Assembly: GCA_001683735.1 (NCBI GenBank)
Contig: LUGG01000018.1
Span: 558,001 to 622,000, forward strand
Direction of reading: 5' to 3'
Origin: Grifola frondosa
Taxonomy: Eukaryota > Basidiomycota > Agaricomycetes > Polyporales > Grifolaceae
Length of the DNA stretch: 64,000 bases
Position numbers and translations under genes: made by a program. Shown here in pieces: positions 48,265-59,483 of this stretch. The notes beneath the pieces were generated by a model. The model saw only the letters and a program-made list of their open reading frames with translations, ran no database searches and was not told the DNA's origin. How positions within the stretch are numbered: position 1 is the first letter of the stretch; every line of letters starts with the position of its first letter.

Positions 48265-48827
48265 GATGGCGACGGGAAGTGCAGTGATGAGAGAAAGGCA
48301 TGTGAGGCGGTCTATATGTAGGAATCGAGCGTCCCCTAAACACCAACCAGATCTGTTCTGCTACAGGCCAAATGACGGTGGTGACGTCACTTCCCCGCCT
48401 CTCTTTCGTTTACTTCTTCCTCACGGGTCTTTCCACATTCGTCTTGGATTAGTCCCAACAGGTCCAGAAACAAATCCAGCCGCAGCCAAGGGTGTGCGCC
48501 GCTGTAATCAGTCCAACCAGCTGGCCGTCTCCAGTCAGCATTAACCGTCAGCGCATAGCTATACTCCAAGCAACAATATTATTCCAATTGTGCCGTGTAT
48601 TTGAAGGGCCTTGCATGCAAGATTTGCAGGAAAGAGACCATACCTTCCACGCAACTTCGAGCTGCATTTACTATACACCACCACCGAACGCGCAATTGGC
48701 AAGACAGTGTATATGCATCATCATCAGGGAGATCCCTACGAAGCTTTTGAAACGCGAGTGAATACAAAACCACCAGATAGAGCAGAATGCACCCAGACAC
48801 GTTTCCCACAGCGTTAACCCCGCACAA
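48265..48827. other. intergenic
   Basis: About 560 bases between the TMEM69-like gene start and the PAM17 end, both on the minus strand. Open frames on either strand resemble nothing known. Presumably promoter and 3' UTR. Confidence 0.45.
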
Positions 48828-49810
48828 CTAATCTTCGGAAAGGAACGCTGCCGCTTTCCGCCTGAACTTTGCTTGGTCTCTCAGCCACTGTCATAAAAAC
48901 ACCATCAGGTGACGCTCGAGTAAAAACCGACGCGGCACATACCTGTCTATAGTCATGTAATGAACCAATCTTCTCTCCTGCAATAAAGATACATCGGTTG
49001 AGCAAGCTTTGGGCGACTCTAATGGGTACACGCACCATAGAAATCGGGCACGGGATTCGTGGCACTCTGTGCGGTCGGGTCTACCCGATTCTTGACAATG
49101 TGCTGATGGAACTGCTTGTCCCGCATCTCGATGAGCTTCATTGACCGACGGTGCGTTATCCGCCAGCATGTCGACCCAATCATAGGGCCAATCAGATAGC
49201 CTAGACCTGTGTGGGAGGAATATTTTCAACGTCAATCGACGTGGTCGAACGGAGAACAGCGCACCTGCACATCCCAGTGTGGCGAAGCCGTACACAAACA
49301 TCGGATCGACATTCTAGTTCGCATATTGGCACTCGTAAGCAGAGCAGACGACAGGGATGGACGAAAAGAGGTTGGACACGCACGAAAATGGGTTTCGTCG
49401 GGTCCATTTCCAGGTTGCCAAAGTACGCGATACCCCCCATGAAACCGCCAATCGACATGGGTATCGACACCGCCTACCACCACCAAAAACACCCACAAAC
49501 ATGCACGCAACCGTGACCGTCAGCTTCTCGAAACCCGACACGAAAAGCCCGCACGCACCGTCTCCCATCTCCGCTTGTTCTTGCGGATCTTCAGGTATTC
49601 AGGCCACGGCAGCGTCTCCTTCTCCGCCTGCGACACGCTGCTCGACTTTGCCGCTCCGCTTGAGCCCGACGGCGCGCCGCCGGCCTTCGTCGACTTAGCT
49701 CGGGCGGACGCGAATGGTTGCGTGCGCGGCCGCGCGGATAGCCTCAGAACGGTGCGCCCCGTGGCGCAGTGCTCCTGGCGGATGGTAATAAATAGCGAGG
49801 ATGCCGACAT
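48828..49810 (-). CDS. pam17: Pam17, presequence translocase-associated motor subunit
   Basis: Pam17 helps organise the Tim23 import motor at the mitochondrial inner membrane. It starts 'MSASSLFITIRQEHCATGRT' with the basic leader 'VLRLSARPRTQPFASARAKS', then the conserved 'LPWPEYLKIRKNKRRWET'. The first membrane region 'SIPMSIGGFMGGIAYFGNLE' is followed by 'MDPTKPI', then 'DPMFVYGFATLGCAG' and a second region 'LGYLIGPMIGSTCWRITHRR'. The matrix tail is 'SMKLIEMRDKQFHQHIVKNR', 'VDPTAQSATNPVPDFYG', 'KIGSLHDYRQ' and, after an intron (GTATGT to GACAG), 'WLRDQAKFRRKAAAFLSED', with TAG at 48828-48830. I chose the ATG at 49810 because the next in-frame ATGs upstream lie in non-conserved sequence. 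Length and two-helix layout match the family. Confidence 0.93.
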
Positions 49811-50577
49811 GGATGCAGAGCAGATATGACTGAGGCCTCCGCTAATTAGTATGTTGATGTCGTGGTGGTTCTGCAGATCGACACTGACGGGCGCTAGAAT
49901 ACTTATTCTGAGCACGTGAGCGGAGGTTAACGTTGGTGGTAGACTGTTTCGATTTTTGAAGCAATTCACGAATATCTTTCTGACGTTCTCAAATGCCATG
50001 CAGATAGAGTGGAGATACATGAGACATGCAGGAGAAATCATATATGAAACGAAGAAGAAACAAACTGGGTATAATAAGCACAAGCCGAAGGATCGATTTC
50101 CCATCCACAATTCAAGAGACTATGTTTGTCCGTTCGCACCCTCCGACTTTGGTGTTTGATTGCCTGTGCCATGATTAGATGTATGCATGCTTCACTCCTT
50201 CAAGCCGCCCCCAACGCATGCGACCTTGTGCGGTCAACCCAGAACGGAAGTCCTTCCGCAGACGGCCTGTTATCTGGGTCCAAGCGCAGGCATGTACGTA
50301 CGAGGGTGCACGTCCGCCTCGGAGTCCGGGGTCCCCTGCGTGAATCCGGGGCGTTTATAGTTCCGAATTGACTGCTCGAATGAGGCCGGTAAGTACGGGT
50401 AGTTGCCTTTCAGGTACGTTGATTGACAAATAGCCACTGAAAATTTGTCCGTTCGGGGCACTGCGCTGCACGCCGGTCATATACGAGCTGCCTGGGTTCA
50501 AAAAACTCGCCCGTAAAGCATATCATCTGCCAAATATATGCACCTGCGGCGTCAAGGCCGCAGTCCGGGGAAGGTTT
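49811..50577. other. intergenic, PAM17 upstream
   Basis: About 770 bases with no recognisable gene; it should contain the PAM17 promoter. A minus-strand frame at 50270-50461 is unsupported. Confidence 0.4.
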
Positions 50578-51033
50578 TTACTCAAAGAACTCGACACCAA
50601 CGATGGCCTCGAGGATATATAGAAAGAAGGATCCTGTGAGCGCGGCAAGAAAGACGTAATGCACCACGAGTGGACGTACAAGACAGTCGAAGGTCCTTTT
50701 TCGTTCCAGGGTCCATTCAGAATTATCTCTGCAACACGCAAGGGATACATCATTACCTCGTATGTCATGCATTTGTTCACAAACTGGGCTACCATGCGAT
50801 CAGCTTAGTTCTTCGGCGAGAGGTCCAGATAGGTACCGTACCGCGATCGTCAACTCTACTAGTGTTGCGAAGACGCCTTCCAATCGGTAGAGGATAACAA
50901 ATATGGCATCTCTGCTATGCAATTTCCGTTGCAGATCTCTGCCTTGAAATATCAGCTGAACCCCCGATACCTGAAATGCAGAAATATATCTCATCTGCAT
51001 TGAGTCATCGGAACTTCCCAAGAAGACGGTCAT
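50578..51033 (-). pseudogene. possible relic of a small membrane protein gene
   Basis: Two minus-strand frames lie in order: 'IFVILYRLEGVFATLVELTI' with 'AVRYLSGPLAEELS' (50800-51033), and 'CLVRPLVVHYVFLAALTGSF' with 'FLYILEAIVGVEFFE' (50578-50772). Each has a convincing hydrophobic helix, and the pair looks like a multi-span membrane protein of the kind common in mushroom genomes. Stops and frame changes separate them and no start is clear. Either introns are unresolved or the gene has decayed. No family assigned. Confidence 0.3.
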
Positions 51034-51577
51034 CGTGACGACCTACAACCACTGATATAGCTTTTATTCCCAGCAGGGTATTCTGAAGAACTCAATATCA
51101 TACCAAGATTATTAGCCAAAGTTTGTTGTGTCGGCGCACAGCGACGCCCCAAGTTTAGTTAAGTCTGATCGTCTGTGATCAAGTCCGCGAGAGTGAACCA
51201 GATCCCCAGACTCTGGCTAGAATATTCTGGTCATTTTAGAACATTTTAGGTAAGTACCCATTTTGGGGCAATTTCGGACTCCGCACCGAGGACTGACCCA
51301 GAGTCCGAAATTTTCCTCTCGCATCAAAAATTGCAAACGGAGATGGAGATGCGGGGAAAACATGTGCGCCGCAGATGTCCGTTGTTATTCCGATGTTTCG
51401 AGTCAGCTTGTTGTCCTCCAACATGCTATATATCATGCGATATTACCCGAGACGTGCACAGTACCACCTCTCTCGTAGCCATCATCCATCGTCGCGGTAC
51501 CCGTAAGTCGCCCAGAGCATTTCACTACTGAGCGGAGCTGATTCGTTTTGACCTCTCAGAGCCCGTGGTTCAGCACC
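51034..51577. other. intergenic, upstream of F-box-like gene 1
   Basis: About 540 bases with no recognisable gene. Short similar stretches ('ccgaaatt', 'cggactccg') recur near 51270 and 51310 in inverted orientation and could form a weak hairpin. Confidence 0.35.
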
Positions 51578-52832
51578 ATGTCCCCAACTCTCCCACCGGA
51601 GCTATTCGATGAGACAATTGACCACTTGTGGGACGATTCCACGGCGCTGCAGGCGTGCAGCCTCACCTGTCGCGCCTGGCTCCCGAGCAGCCGCCTCCAT
51701 CTCTTCCGCACCGTGCGACTCCGCAACGCGGACGACTGCACGCGCTTCACCGCGCTTCTCACAGCAGTACCTTCCGTAGGCCACTATGTGCGCAAACTCT
51801 CTCTTAGTGCGGAGTACGACGGCGTCGATTCCGAAGGGGGCGCCCGCGAGAACGATGGGTGGGTAAACGCCGCCGCTCCGCTCCTCACACGCCTCACGGG
51901 AATTTCCTCGCTCGGCATCGCGCGCGTGCGCTGGGGCGCACTCCTCCCCGAGACCCACGCGGCGTTCTTTGCCCTCTTCCGCACGGTCCGTACGCTGTTC
52001 CTCTTCGAGGTCAAGTTCAGTGCGTCACGCGATGTGCTCGACTTCCTCTCCGCGTTCCCCGTGCTCGACGAGCTCTATTTCCAAGGTGTCTCATGGGCGC
52101 ACGACTCTCCGCCTCCCTTGGAAGACGATTCACCAAGCGACCTCGTACCGGCTGTGCTCATGAGCCAGGACCGGATGCAACTCACGCACCTGTTCTTGGA
52201 TCCGCGCTCATCGCCAACTTTGGTTACTGAGTGGCTCCTCGGCCATCCCTCCGAACAACGTCTTCGCACGATTCAGCTGTGCTGGCATGACCTGGATAAT
52301 ACCAAACCCGTGCGTGATCTGCTGCACGCCAGTGGCGCATCGCTTGAAACACTGCAAGTCGAGTTTCCCCCGGGAATCGCAGAAGATGGTAAGTGACAGT
52401 CGGCGTCTTCACAGACATGACATTGACGTTTCTGGCATTGCCACAATTACAGCCGTCCTGCAGGACCATCTCAGCCTCGCGCACAATACCGGCCTCCGGT
52501 CGCTCCACTTTGGTGGGCTAAACGTCAACACCTTGCACTCATTCCTCTCCACGCGGCTGTTCCCGTGGGTGACTGCCATGCTCGCGCAGATCCGCTCTAC
52601 GCGCCTGGAAGAAGTGAGCTTCGCACTCGAGATCGCCTCCGTGGGCGACCTGCGCGCGCTCGACTGGGCGCGCATCGACGCGGAGCTCTCGCGCGACGTG
52701 TTCCACGGGCTGGCGGTGCTGTTTTATGTGTCATGTGCGCGGGAGGCTCCCGAAAAGGACGTGCGCGACGAAATTACGCGCAGGCTCGCTGGGTTCCAAC
52801 AGCGAGGGTCGTTGTGCATTTCTTGCATCTGA
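51578..52832 (+). CDS. F-box-like protein, paralogue 1
   Basis: Starts at 'MSPTLPPELFDETIDHLWDD', chosen because the paralogue at 59484 begins the same way; the open frame upstream lacks an ATG. The first 40 residues form an F-box-like motif ('LPPELFDETIDHLWDD' then 'LQACSLTCRAWLPSSRLHLF'). The rest is leucine-rich, repeat-like sequence as in many basidiomycete F-box proteins: 'FRTVRTLFLFEVKFSASRDV', 'LRTIQLCWHDLDN', 'GASLETLQVEFP', and after an intron (GTAAGT near 52387 to TTACAG near 52454) 'NTGLRSLHFGGLNVNTLHSF'. It ends 'RLAGFQQRGSLCISCI'. F-box proteins recruit targets to SCF ubiquitin ligases, but these very numerous fungal families are poorly characterised and the target is unknown. 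Confidence 0.8.
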
Positions 52833-53286
52833 TCTCCGCTGCATTAATTGTCCAAGCCGGCGATCTGCAGGGCAGTCGCGCTCAGGGTCGTTGACCGGTC
52901 CCTTCATTGTGCAACTGACCCCTTCTGTGCCCCAAATAGAAAAGCTTTCGTCGCTCCCGTCTTGTTCTCCTTGCACTCACTAGGATCTAACAGGGTTTAG
53001 GAATTTAGAGTTGGGTATAGAGGTGTATTCATAATAATAGAAGTACTTGGTTATAGACACGATGTAGTACATGTTACGTTGTCTTCGGTATAATTATATA
53101 GTAATCCGACGAGCATGCGTCTCTTGATAGAGAATAGATCCGACGTAGCAATAATCAAACGAAAATACATACAACAGGAGCAAACGCTGTTGACAGCAGG
53201 TAGGCAAGGAACGAAGTCAAACACAGCCAGACAGGCAACAGGAGGGTCGTTCCCGGAACAGATTTGAAAGCGCCCATCAATCTCTG
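52833..53286. other. convergent 3' intergenic region
   Basis: About 450 bases between F-box-like gene 1 and the terpene synthase. AT-rich in the middle (near 53020-53110). No gene seen. Confidence 0.5.
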
Positions 53287-54687
53287 TCAAATTGCGTCAG
53301 ACAACAGATCAGACAGATATGAAGTGAGGCACGCACAATCAAGGCACGGAGCACCACGCCTGGCTCGGAGCAACCTCACTATATGGTGTTTCTTAACCTC
53401 TGCAGCCTCTTTGCCGAAATAGCGCTCGGTTAGGAAACTCCAGTGTAGTGTGCCAATGATCCACTCCTGAAGGCCTCGCACGTAGACAGCAACGTCTTTG
53501 TCGATTTGGGGGCCCCACGATGGGACGTTCCGCATATGCTCAACGAAAGAATCGATGATACTTTTGCATAGATCACCGACGTAGTCGATGGCGTCTTGCA
53601 GCCCGAGACCGTGATACTTCATGAGAATCACAATCATCTACGATGACCATCATAAGTAAATGTTCAGCAACGCGAGATCTGTGAAGGCATGGACGCACAT
53701 TATGGGTGTCCCCGCGGGCTTGCTCAACGTTGTACGAAAAGATATCCTGCATATCACGATTCGTGTCACGGAAAGCACCAAAGCTGGGGCAGAAGCACTT
53801 ACGTTGCTCCACTATGGTGACGCAAATTCGTCAGCGATGGCGGTAAAAAGTCCGGCGAGGACTTACGGTTATTAAATCGTTCGTGCACTGGTTGAGAGCC
53901 TTGATTATCGGATGTGTGACCACGAATTCGGGCAAGTCAATGCCCATAGCATACTCGATAAGATCAAACACCGGTTTGCATCCACTCGTATCTCGCCGCA
54001 TCTTGCGGTGAACAGCGGTCAGATCGGAGGTGATTTACGCAGTAACAGTAAACACTTACATCGATGTAAGATTCCAGGTCCGGTATGACGCCCGCCTCGC
54101 GGTCTCGCGCTTGCTGGTTGACAGCTTCGAAGAACAGCTGGAGGGATTCTTTGAAGCGCGCCTGCGGACCCGGTTTGGCATCCTTGATACACCGCTGCCA
54201 GAAACTGACAAAGACCACATTAGCGAGGTCTCAAGGTGCCAGACATCGGAACGTACTCTCTCGCCAGCTTTCCGGCGCTCACTTCCTCGAAAGGCTGTAC
54301 TTTGTCCGGACATGTCGTGGGCATGTACATGTCGGGGAACCAGACGGCGTTCATGACAACGTCGGAGAGTTTCTCCGTCCCTTTCCACATCAAACCATCC
54401 GATATGTCATCCAAGTGAAATAAGTAATGCATGAAGTCGCTGACGACCCGCAGACGCTCGTCGTTGCAATGAGGATAACAGTACGCGGAGAGCTCGCCGG
54501 CCTTCAGTGCGTATAACGCCGCACGTTTCTTCGGCGTGAGCTCTGGACAGCCGTGATCAAGCCACTGCGCCGAAGAACGAACGATGGTGTCACCATCGGG
54601 ATGATAAGCGAGCGGGAAATGGCAATGGCCAATGAGGTCGGGGAGAATAAACTGGTCTGGAGAGCTTGTGCTAGTTGCAATGCTCAT
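53287..54687 (-). CDS. sesquiterpene synthase (class I terpene cyclase)
   Basis: Starts 'MSIATSTSSPDQFILPDLIG'. The metal-binding aspartate motif is in 'HYLFHLDDISDGLMW' (D-D-I-S-D, about residue 95). After introns come 'FWQRCIKDAKPGPQARF', 'SYIDV', then 'RRDTSGCKPVFDLIEYAMGI' with the phosphate-sensor arginine. The NSE triad N-D-x-x-S-x-x-x-E is assembled over an intron as 'WSND' plus 'IFSYNVEQARGD'. Later come 'NMIVILMKYHGLGLQDAIDY' and 'TLHWSFLTERYFG', the C-terminal R-Y pair. All active-site elements are present, so the enzyme should ionise farnesyl diphosphate and cyclise it; the product cannot be predicted. The end is ambiguous: unspliced it stops at 53287, while using the GTGCGT donor at 53336 gives a stop codon split T|AG. 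No P450 or other tailoring gene is adjacent. Confidence 0.9.
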
Positions 54688-55274
54688 GGTTTAGACGGTA
54701 GAGGACTGTCGAGTAGTGAAGTTGAATTGAACATGTTGCGACAAAAGGGCGGTTTTTATATGAAGGACACAAACACGGAATTGGTTAGGACCCGAACCTA
54801 AAGGCCAACCTGGAAGGCCGGCCTGTCATTGATTGTGGCTGTTGTCTGCACTGAGAGACGTGTGGAGAGGTCACCGGTGTCATAAAGTATAGCTCAATGG
54901 CGTTGGACTGTCACCCCTCGTCAGAAAGTTCAGTCACGAAAACGCACCTCCTATCAAGCACCGCGGAGATGAGCTTCGACGGAGCTGTTCGGCTTCCAAT
55001 TTCTGGGGTGCCAGCTAATGGAGGTCTCCCATAAGCCTGTAATGCCCGCACACCTGCAAGAGATTCCATTCGTTTGACTGTCATCGAAGAACAGAAGTTA
55101 CCATAGCTGTGCGTTTGTGATCATAGCTAGATCTTAGATCGTGGTGTCAATAACTCAGATTCCGAGAGCATCTGCGGCCTCGGGGCTGTAGACAATTGCA
55201 AACAAATATAATTTTGGAACGGGAAGGAATGTTGGTAGGCTGGACCACAAGAGCCACTGTCATATAGGCTCCCA
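54688..55274. other. intergenic, terpene synthase upstream
   Basis: About 590 bases that should carry the terpene synthase promoter and the 3' end of the F-box/WD40 gene. No gene or clear motif seen. Confidence 0.45.
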
Positions 55275-57510
55275 TTAAAGGTTGATGAAGGACGTGTTGA
55301 TGCCGTGAGAAAAGTCCCAAATACATATTCTCTATGCCGAGGTCAGCACCGGAGACTCACCAGAACAAAAGACAGTCCTCTCACCTGATCCTCTCCACAC
55401 GAGACGATCTGTCAAACATTCGTGATCGCCGCTAAGCCAATTGTCAACGACGACAGGGAAACTTACCTTGGTGCAATCAAAGCCGACACAGAAGATTCTA
55501 CCCGTATGGCCGCCAGCTAGATCTGCAACGAGCGTGCCGGTCTTTCGATCCCAAACCTACGCGGGAACGTCAAACAAAGTTATGGTGGCAATGAACTAAT
55601 AGCCGGCAGACCTTCACCGTGAAATCGTAACTCCCGCTGACTACAAAGTCCGCGCTCAAGGCAACACTCCTGACGAGATCTTCATGAGCACGTTGTCTTC
55701 CGGGCAATCTGCTGGGTTCCCCAGTTGAAAAGATCCTGCTTCCACAAGTTTCGCAAACCGCCCCTCTAGCAAGAGCTACGCCAGCGGTGACTTTGTCAGA
55801 TTCATGAGATGTCGACCATCCTTCTGCTGTATAGATGTCCAACAGCCTGAGGTGCTTGTCCGACGAACCCGACAGAACAAAAGGCGGCTTGAAGTCAATG
55901 GATGCAATACTGTACACGAGGAGAGATAAGCTGACATCCGGACGCCGCGCACCGCAGTTCGCTACCGACTTACCCTCTACCATGATGATTTTCGAACGTG
56001 CGGAGCAGAGCACCGGTTTCCGCATCCCATAATCTCATGGATCGGTCTCCGGACGCAGAGACAATATGCGTAGGTGAGATCGATACTGCATTAACGGCGG
56101 CCCGGTGATCTCCAAGAATGAACTGCGGAGTCAGGTCGGGAAACAAATAGGTCCGGACTGTCTTGTCTGCGGACTTAATCAGCTCCCCGTCCTGAAGTAG
56201 AAAAATGAATGAGCCCTTTGAGCGCACCTTTCGAACATGACACTAATCTCCTATCATCGAAGCGCACACAGAGCACGCTATCATGGTGGTCACATATTAC
56301 CCGCACCACCGCGTTTTTTGTCAGATCCCAGATAGCCACCTTGCGATCGCTGCCGCCACTCGCAAGGAAGCCATTGTGCACGCATATGCTCAATATGCTG
56401 CTGCTGTGGACGCCATCGATAACACGCACAACCGACCCAGTGGCCAGGTCCCACTCTCGTATGGTGTGATCTTTCGAACCGGTGAAAAGAACTTGCACAC
56501 CGGTCTCCGGATATGTATATAGCTGCAGGCAATATATTGTGTTCGTGTGCCCATTTGGCGCACCACGAGTCTGCAGGCTAGAGAAGCTATATGACCCAGA
56601 AGTCATTCTATTGTGTAGACGAATGTGGGTTTGATGAAGAAGTTTGAAGTCGGCCTTGGGTGGAATGAATTGCATGGGAGAAGCAAGAGTGGGAGGTGCC
56701 GAATGACGGACCCGAGGGTACCGCGGTGGCGAGTGCAGTGCCATGGTGTTCTGTGTCGAGTCAATAGCCACAGACAGAGACGCATGCCCAGAGTCCTCAA
56801 AATGAGGATCCTCCGCCTCCTCTTCATCGCCCATTCCCTCATCGTCAGAGTCTGTTGATAGGGAAAAATCCAGAGCATTGTAGCCGTGAGGTCGATTAGG
56901 CGGCACTCGCCATTGCCAGTTGCGTTCCATGCATAGCTTCTTCCACAGCGACTGGTCGTCTGCGAGAGTTCGCCATCGCCGGCTCACCAGGGCGCATGTG
57001 AGAAGTGCCTGATAAGGTAGATAGGAGAACACATGTAGCGCTACCTCGTCAGGCAGCAGCTATGCGGAGTCAGAGAAAGGACGAAATGAAGTAATCCGAC
57101 ACTCACCCCAACCACATCTAACTGTAACAACGGCGCAATCCGGCGCTGTATCGCAGCAAGACTTGAACGCGGAAGAGATGTCAATAAGCCGTAGACAAAT
57201 TCTGGCAATAAACAAGACGTTGGTGAGCCCTATCACACACAGATCGTGCAAAGATATGGATGGGAGTGCAACCTTCTCGTTCTCGGACAGAACGAACGCC
57301 GATGCCGTGAACAGATGCTGCGGTCCGCATGCTCGCCACTTCGTCGTCAGTAAACCCTTCGTCCGCAAGTGTAATCATGGAAAGAGTGAAACCAGAGAGC
57401 AAGTGATGATGGTGGTTACCAGTCAGTGCACGTCACCATTCAAAGCAAGAGCCAGCTTGCCGATGAGCGAGCGCTTGTACACTGTAACCCACAGTGGCGT
57501 CACCAGAATT
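55275..57510 (-). CDS. F-box/WD40 repeat protein (Cdc4/Pop1-like SCF receptor)
   Basis: The F-box is assembled over an intron: 'SSLAAIQRRIAPLLQLDVVG' then 'LLPDEVALHVFSYLPYQALL' and 'TCALVSRRWRTLADDQSLWK'. A linker with 'STDSDDEGMGDEEEAED' and serine/proline sites follows. Then come 'HIRLHNRMTSGSYSFSSLQT' and at least six WD repeats: 'FTGSKDHTIREWDLATGSVV', 'LASGGSDRKVAIWDLTKNAV', 'LVSCSK' with 'DKTVRTYLFPDL', 'IVSASGDRSMRLWDAETGAL', 'VLSGSSDKHLRLLDIYTAEG', 'VVSGSYDFTVKVWDRKTGTL' and a last one ending 'RICIWDFSHGINTSFINL', TAA at 55275-55277. The layout matches Cdc4/Pop1/Fbw7-type substrate receptors of SCF ligases that bind phosphorylated proteins. The 5' exons (about 57000-57510, including 'LIGKLALALNGDV') are read only roughly and the start codon is not fixed. 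Confidence 0.82.
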
Positions 57511-57781
57511 GGCACTCGTAAGTTCACGGAAAAGCTCTACATATAGCATTTCAGTGGATATATGTCCAACGCCAAGATTGCGGCAAGCAAGAAAAAAAGT
57601 AGTATGGTATTAATAAACGAGCGTAGACGCACAGAGGCAACATGGAAACAACAAAGGTAAAAGGCACTATACTGAGTAACGACATCCAATCAAGCAAAAG
57701 AGCGTTCGATGGCAGAAGAATCCAACTGGAAGGGTATCTCTGACTCCAATCACAACTTGCCTCGAGAACGAGGGTACACGC
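57511..57781. other. intergenic
   Basis: About 270 bases between the F-box/WD40 5' end and the septin 3' end, both on the minus strand. AT-rich near 57600. No gene seen. Confidence 0.4.
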
Positions 57782-59082
57782 CTACTGTGAGCTGGTCGCG
57801 GCGGCAGGGCGCGGGTTGGTCTGCTCTTTCAGCGCAAGCAGTTGCTTGGATCGGAAGGCTTCATAGTGGATCTGGGCCGTCGTCTCAATCAAATCTTGCA
57901 AATGAGTCCTGTTCAAACCAAATGTTAGCATAACTATCGGGGGCACCGCGACGACAATGAACAAACCTAGTGAGGAAATTCCTCAAGTAGACAAACTCGC
58001 AGTGTCGCTCGTCCTCGACGTTGACGACACCCCAGCGGTTCTTCCGTCCTCGCACGGACTTGCCGTCAATGATGACGGTCCGCTCCGAACCAACAACAGC
58101 GAAGGGAATCATATTCTGGAAGCGAGCATATAAGATGAACGTGGATGCGTGGAAATATTCCATGAATACTGACCCTGATGTCCTCGTTAGTTGAACTTCC
58201 TCGTCGTCGTTCTCCTCGGTGTCAAAAGGATACAGACGAATATTGTTGTATATAAGCTCATCCCGAATCTGGGACAGGAGATTAATGAGATTAAGCGCGG
58301 GGCACTATGGAACTCACTTTCTGCTTGAAAGCCTCTCTCTCTTCCAACGTCAGACTGTCCGCTTTGGCAATAACGGGCACCACATTGACAACCTCGCTGA
58401 GCTTCTTCATAACAATGATGTCAATGGCACGAAGGGAATGGCCGGTGGGATTGATGAAGAACAAGCAACAATGAATACGCGTGTCTTGGATGTGACGTTC
58501 ACGCATAGCGGTCAGCTCCTTGCGAAGGTACGCGCTGTGCTGGTCCTTAATGTACTTGATGATAGGGTCCCAGCTGCGTCGATGCAACGTGATTAACGTA
58601 CTGTGCATCTATAAGACAGAGAATATGCACCAGTTTTCATTGTTGACTTGGTCGCCATAGCCAGGAGTGTCCACGATGTTCAACCGAAGTTTAACACCAT
58701 TTTCAGCGATGACTGCGAGAACAGTGGGTTCAACACTTCGAGATGTGACAAAAGTAAGGCGCACCATGAGATACGGGGTGGATCTCAGTCGTCTGCCTTA
58801 CGGGCTCATCCGCCTCCAAACGACCCTTCGAGTCGATCAAATGCGACGCGAAGATAGTGTTGATCAGTGTCGACTTTCCGAGACCAGTCTGACCTATTGC
58901 ACGACGTGTCCATTCAGCCGCTGCGCACCTCACAGTAGTCGTGCACACGTACCAACTACAATGACGTTGAATTGGAAACCACGTTTCAACAACTTGTGCT
59001 CGATCTGCTGTGTGATGGTGTCGAAACCAACATACGAGTTGGCCCGAATTTCCTCAGCAGTGGGGGTGGGGGAAGTTGCCAT
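57782..59082 (-). CDS. cdc10: septin Cdc10
   Basis: Septins polymerise into filaments at the septum and bud or hyphal neck. The protein starts 'MATSPTPTAEEIRANSYVGF' and then 'DTITQQIEHKLLKRGFQFNV', typical of the Cdc10 subgroup. GTPase motifs: 'GQTGLGKSTLINTIFASHLI' (G1), 'LNIVDTPGYGDQVNNENCWD' (G3, after an intron), 'NVVPVIAKADSLTLEE' (G4, A-K-A-D). The septin unique element follows: 'GRKNRWGVVNVEDERHCEFV' with 'YLRNFLTRTHLQDLIETTAQ'. It ends 'RSKQLLALKEQTNPRPA' plus a short serine-rich tip with no C-terminal coiled coil, as expected for Cdc10 and unlike Cdc3/Cdc11/Cdc12. About seven introns, all in phase; TAG at 57782-57784. It should occupy the central position of the septin hetero-octamer. 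Confidence 0.95.
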
Positions 59083-59483
59083 GACTGAACGAACGACGAG
59101 GGGGTGAGAGGACGACAGGTCAAGGATGCGAAGACGGTTGCAGCTTGGAAGCTTCCCGGCGGACTTGGACGGCGCAGTCCCAGGCTGGATAACTAACTTC
59201 CTGATCAAAATAATTTGATAGCCTAGAAATGCCATTTGATAACCTTATTAAGTTAGTTGATAACCTGTCGATGAAATTACGTTTATATCGCCACTTTTTA
59301 CGTGGCTAGACCTTTTTCTTCGACGGTCTCGACGTTTCTGCGTTAACAATTTTGTTCTGTGCTTGTTCCGTATAAAGACATTTCTTCTTGCCATCGTGTA
59401 GCAGCGCTTCCTCCAGGCCTTAGTATTGTGAATTATTTACCCTCAGATAGTCTCATACTAACCCCCAGTGCGTTTGGAACAGG
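59083..59483. promoter_or_regulatory. divergent promoter region CDC10 / F-box-like gene 2
   Basis: About 400 bases between divergent starts. An inverted-repeat-like AT-rich block (59214-59265, 'ttgataacc', 'tagttgataacc') lies in the middle. Two copies of TTGATAACC are visible, of unknown meaning. Presumed shared promoter. Confidence 0.35.
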
